Origin: an uncultured Eubacteriales bacterium
GTDB lineage: Bacteria; Bacillota; Clostridia; HGM11514
Length of the DNA: 41,975 nucleotides
Direction of reading: 5' to 3'
Assembly: GCA_902492655.1 (NCBI GenBank)
Contig: CABUMF010000015.1
Location: 1 to 41,975 of the forward strand
Each line of letters begins with the position of its first letter. The stretch's first letter is position 1. The position numbers were made by a program, and so were the translations under genes. This document shows, one piece after another, positions 41,659 through 41,975 of the stretch. The notes below the pieces were generated by a model. That model had not been told where the DNA came from and searched no databases. It was given only the letters and a program-made list of their open reading frames with translations.

Positions 41659-41975
41659 ATGAGCTATTTATTACTTGGCGTTATTGTATTTGTTCTACTC
41701 ATTGAACAGATTTTATCAAAGCAGTACAATCTTCATGCAAAACGGTATAATGTTATTTTGTTCACTGCGGTAGGATGCTTTTTTGAATTGTTATTCTTTT
41801 TGTTTAACGGTATGGGACAGCTGAATTTTCAAAAGGAGCTTTTCCCATATGCTTTAGCTTTAGCAGTAGCTTTTGGTTTGGCTTCGGTCGCGGTAGTTCT
41901 TGCAATTAAGACCGGTCCGTTATCAATTACCATGTTGGTTTATTCGTATTCTCTGCTGATTCCAACCTTTTACGG
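41659..41975 (+). CDS. EamA/DMT-type transporter, 3'-truncated by window edge
   Basis: The frame is open from the ATG at 41659 to the end of the window (105 codons), with no stop. The translation begins MSYLLLGVIVFVLLIEQILS and contains three hydrophobic segments with TGPLSITMLVYSYSLLIPTF near the end, a pattern like drug/metabolite exporters of the EamA family. GAAAGG lies 13 nt upstream. It is 19 bp after the putative glycoside hydrolase gene and probably in the same operon. The family call is tentative because most of the protein is not visible. Confidence 0.65.
   Translation, partial: MSYLLLGVIVFVLLIEQILSKQYNLHAKRYNVILFTAVGCFFELLFFLFNGMGQLNFQKELFPYALALAVAFGLASVAVVLAIKTGPLSITMLVYSYSLLIPTFY

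Overview
The window looks like a chromosomal segment of an uncultured gut-type Clostridia member, probably Oscillospirales or a relative; this is inferred, because no rRNA is present. The grounds are low-to-moderate GC, strong AGGAGG-type ribosome sites with frequent GTG/TTG starts, near-consensus TTGACA-17-TATAAT promoters, the LL-diaminopimelate aminotransferase lysine route, a three-gene split glutamate synthase, a type III glutamine synthetase, and many sugar-catabolic genes. No tRNA, rRNA, CRISPR array or phage block was seen.

Layout. 1-893: right part of an IS3-family element cut by the window edge. 910-3371 (minus): a DUF4380-like protein, long-form hibernation factor hpf, luxS and an SCP2-domain protein. 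3426-8671: sugar-acid/sugar-alcohol catabolism, with an AEC transporter and a Gfo/Idh/MocA oxidoreductase (minus) divergent from an autoregulated LacI regulator, a second oxidoreductase and a sugar isomerase/epimerase (plus). 8824-10737 (minus): glutamine-dependent NAD synthetase. 10871-13716 (plus): a rhamnosidase-like protein that has lost its catalytic motifs, and an aldo/keto reductase. 13743-21203: TetR regulator divergent from an MMPL exporter, a large surface-anchored GLUG/coiled-coil protein and a CmpB-type membrane protein. 21256-22551 (minus): GH29 alpha-L-fucosidase.

22736-32156 is a nitrogen-assimilation island: split glutamate synthase, type I glutamine synthetase, an ANTAR regulator with a degenerate receiver domain, type III glutamine synthetase and an ammonium channel fused to a P-II domain. 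The leaders before the glutamate synthase and the type III glutamine synthetase carry small hairpins with C-G-closed hexaloops (A at loop position 1, G at position 4) whose 3' arms overlap intrinsic terminators. This is the arrangement expected for ANTAR-controlled antitermination. The second leader holds two attenuators in tandem. This is the most interesting system in the window.

32196-34159: dapF and dapL overlap by 4 bp. 34206-35687 (minus): xylulokinase. 35954-37923: the 5' half of a lipoprotein sugar-binding protein joined out of frame to the 3' part of an FAD-dependent oxidoreductase, either a deletion scar or an assembly join. 37929-38501: unknown protein. 38580-39404 (minus): PocR/AraC regulator. 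39405-39755: a 351-bp intergenic region with a duplicated ~30-bp sequence flanking three stem-loops. 39756-41639: putative TIM-barrel glycoside hydrolase. 41659-end: partial EamA-type transporter.

The carbohydrate genes suggest an organism feeding on plant or host glycans (fucose, rhamnose-like and pentose sugars). The nitrogen island provides ammonium uptake and the GS/GOGAT cycle, with RNA-level control inferred from the leaders.
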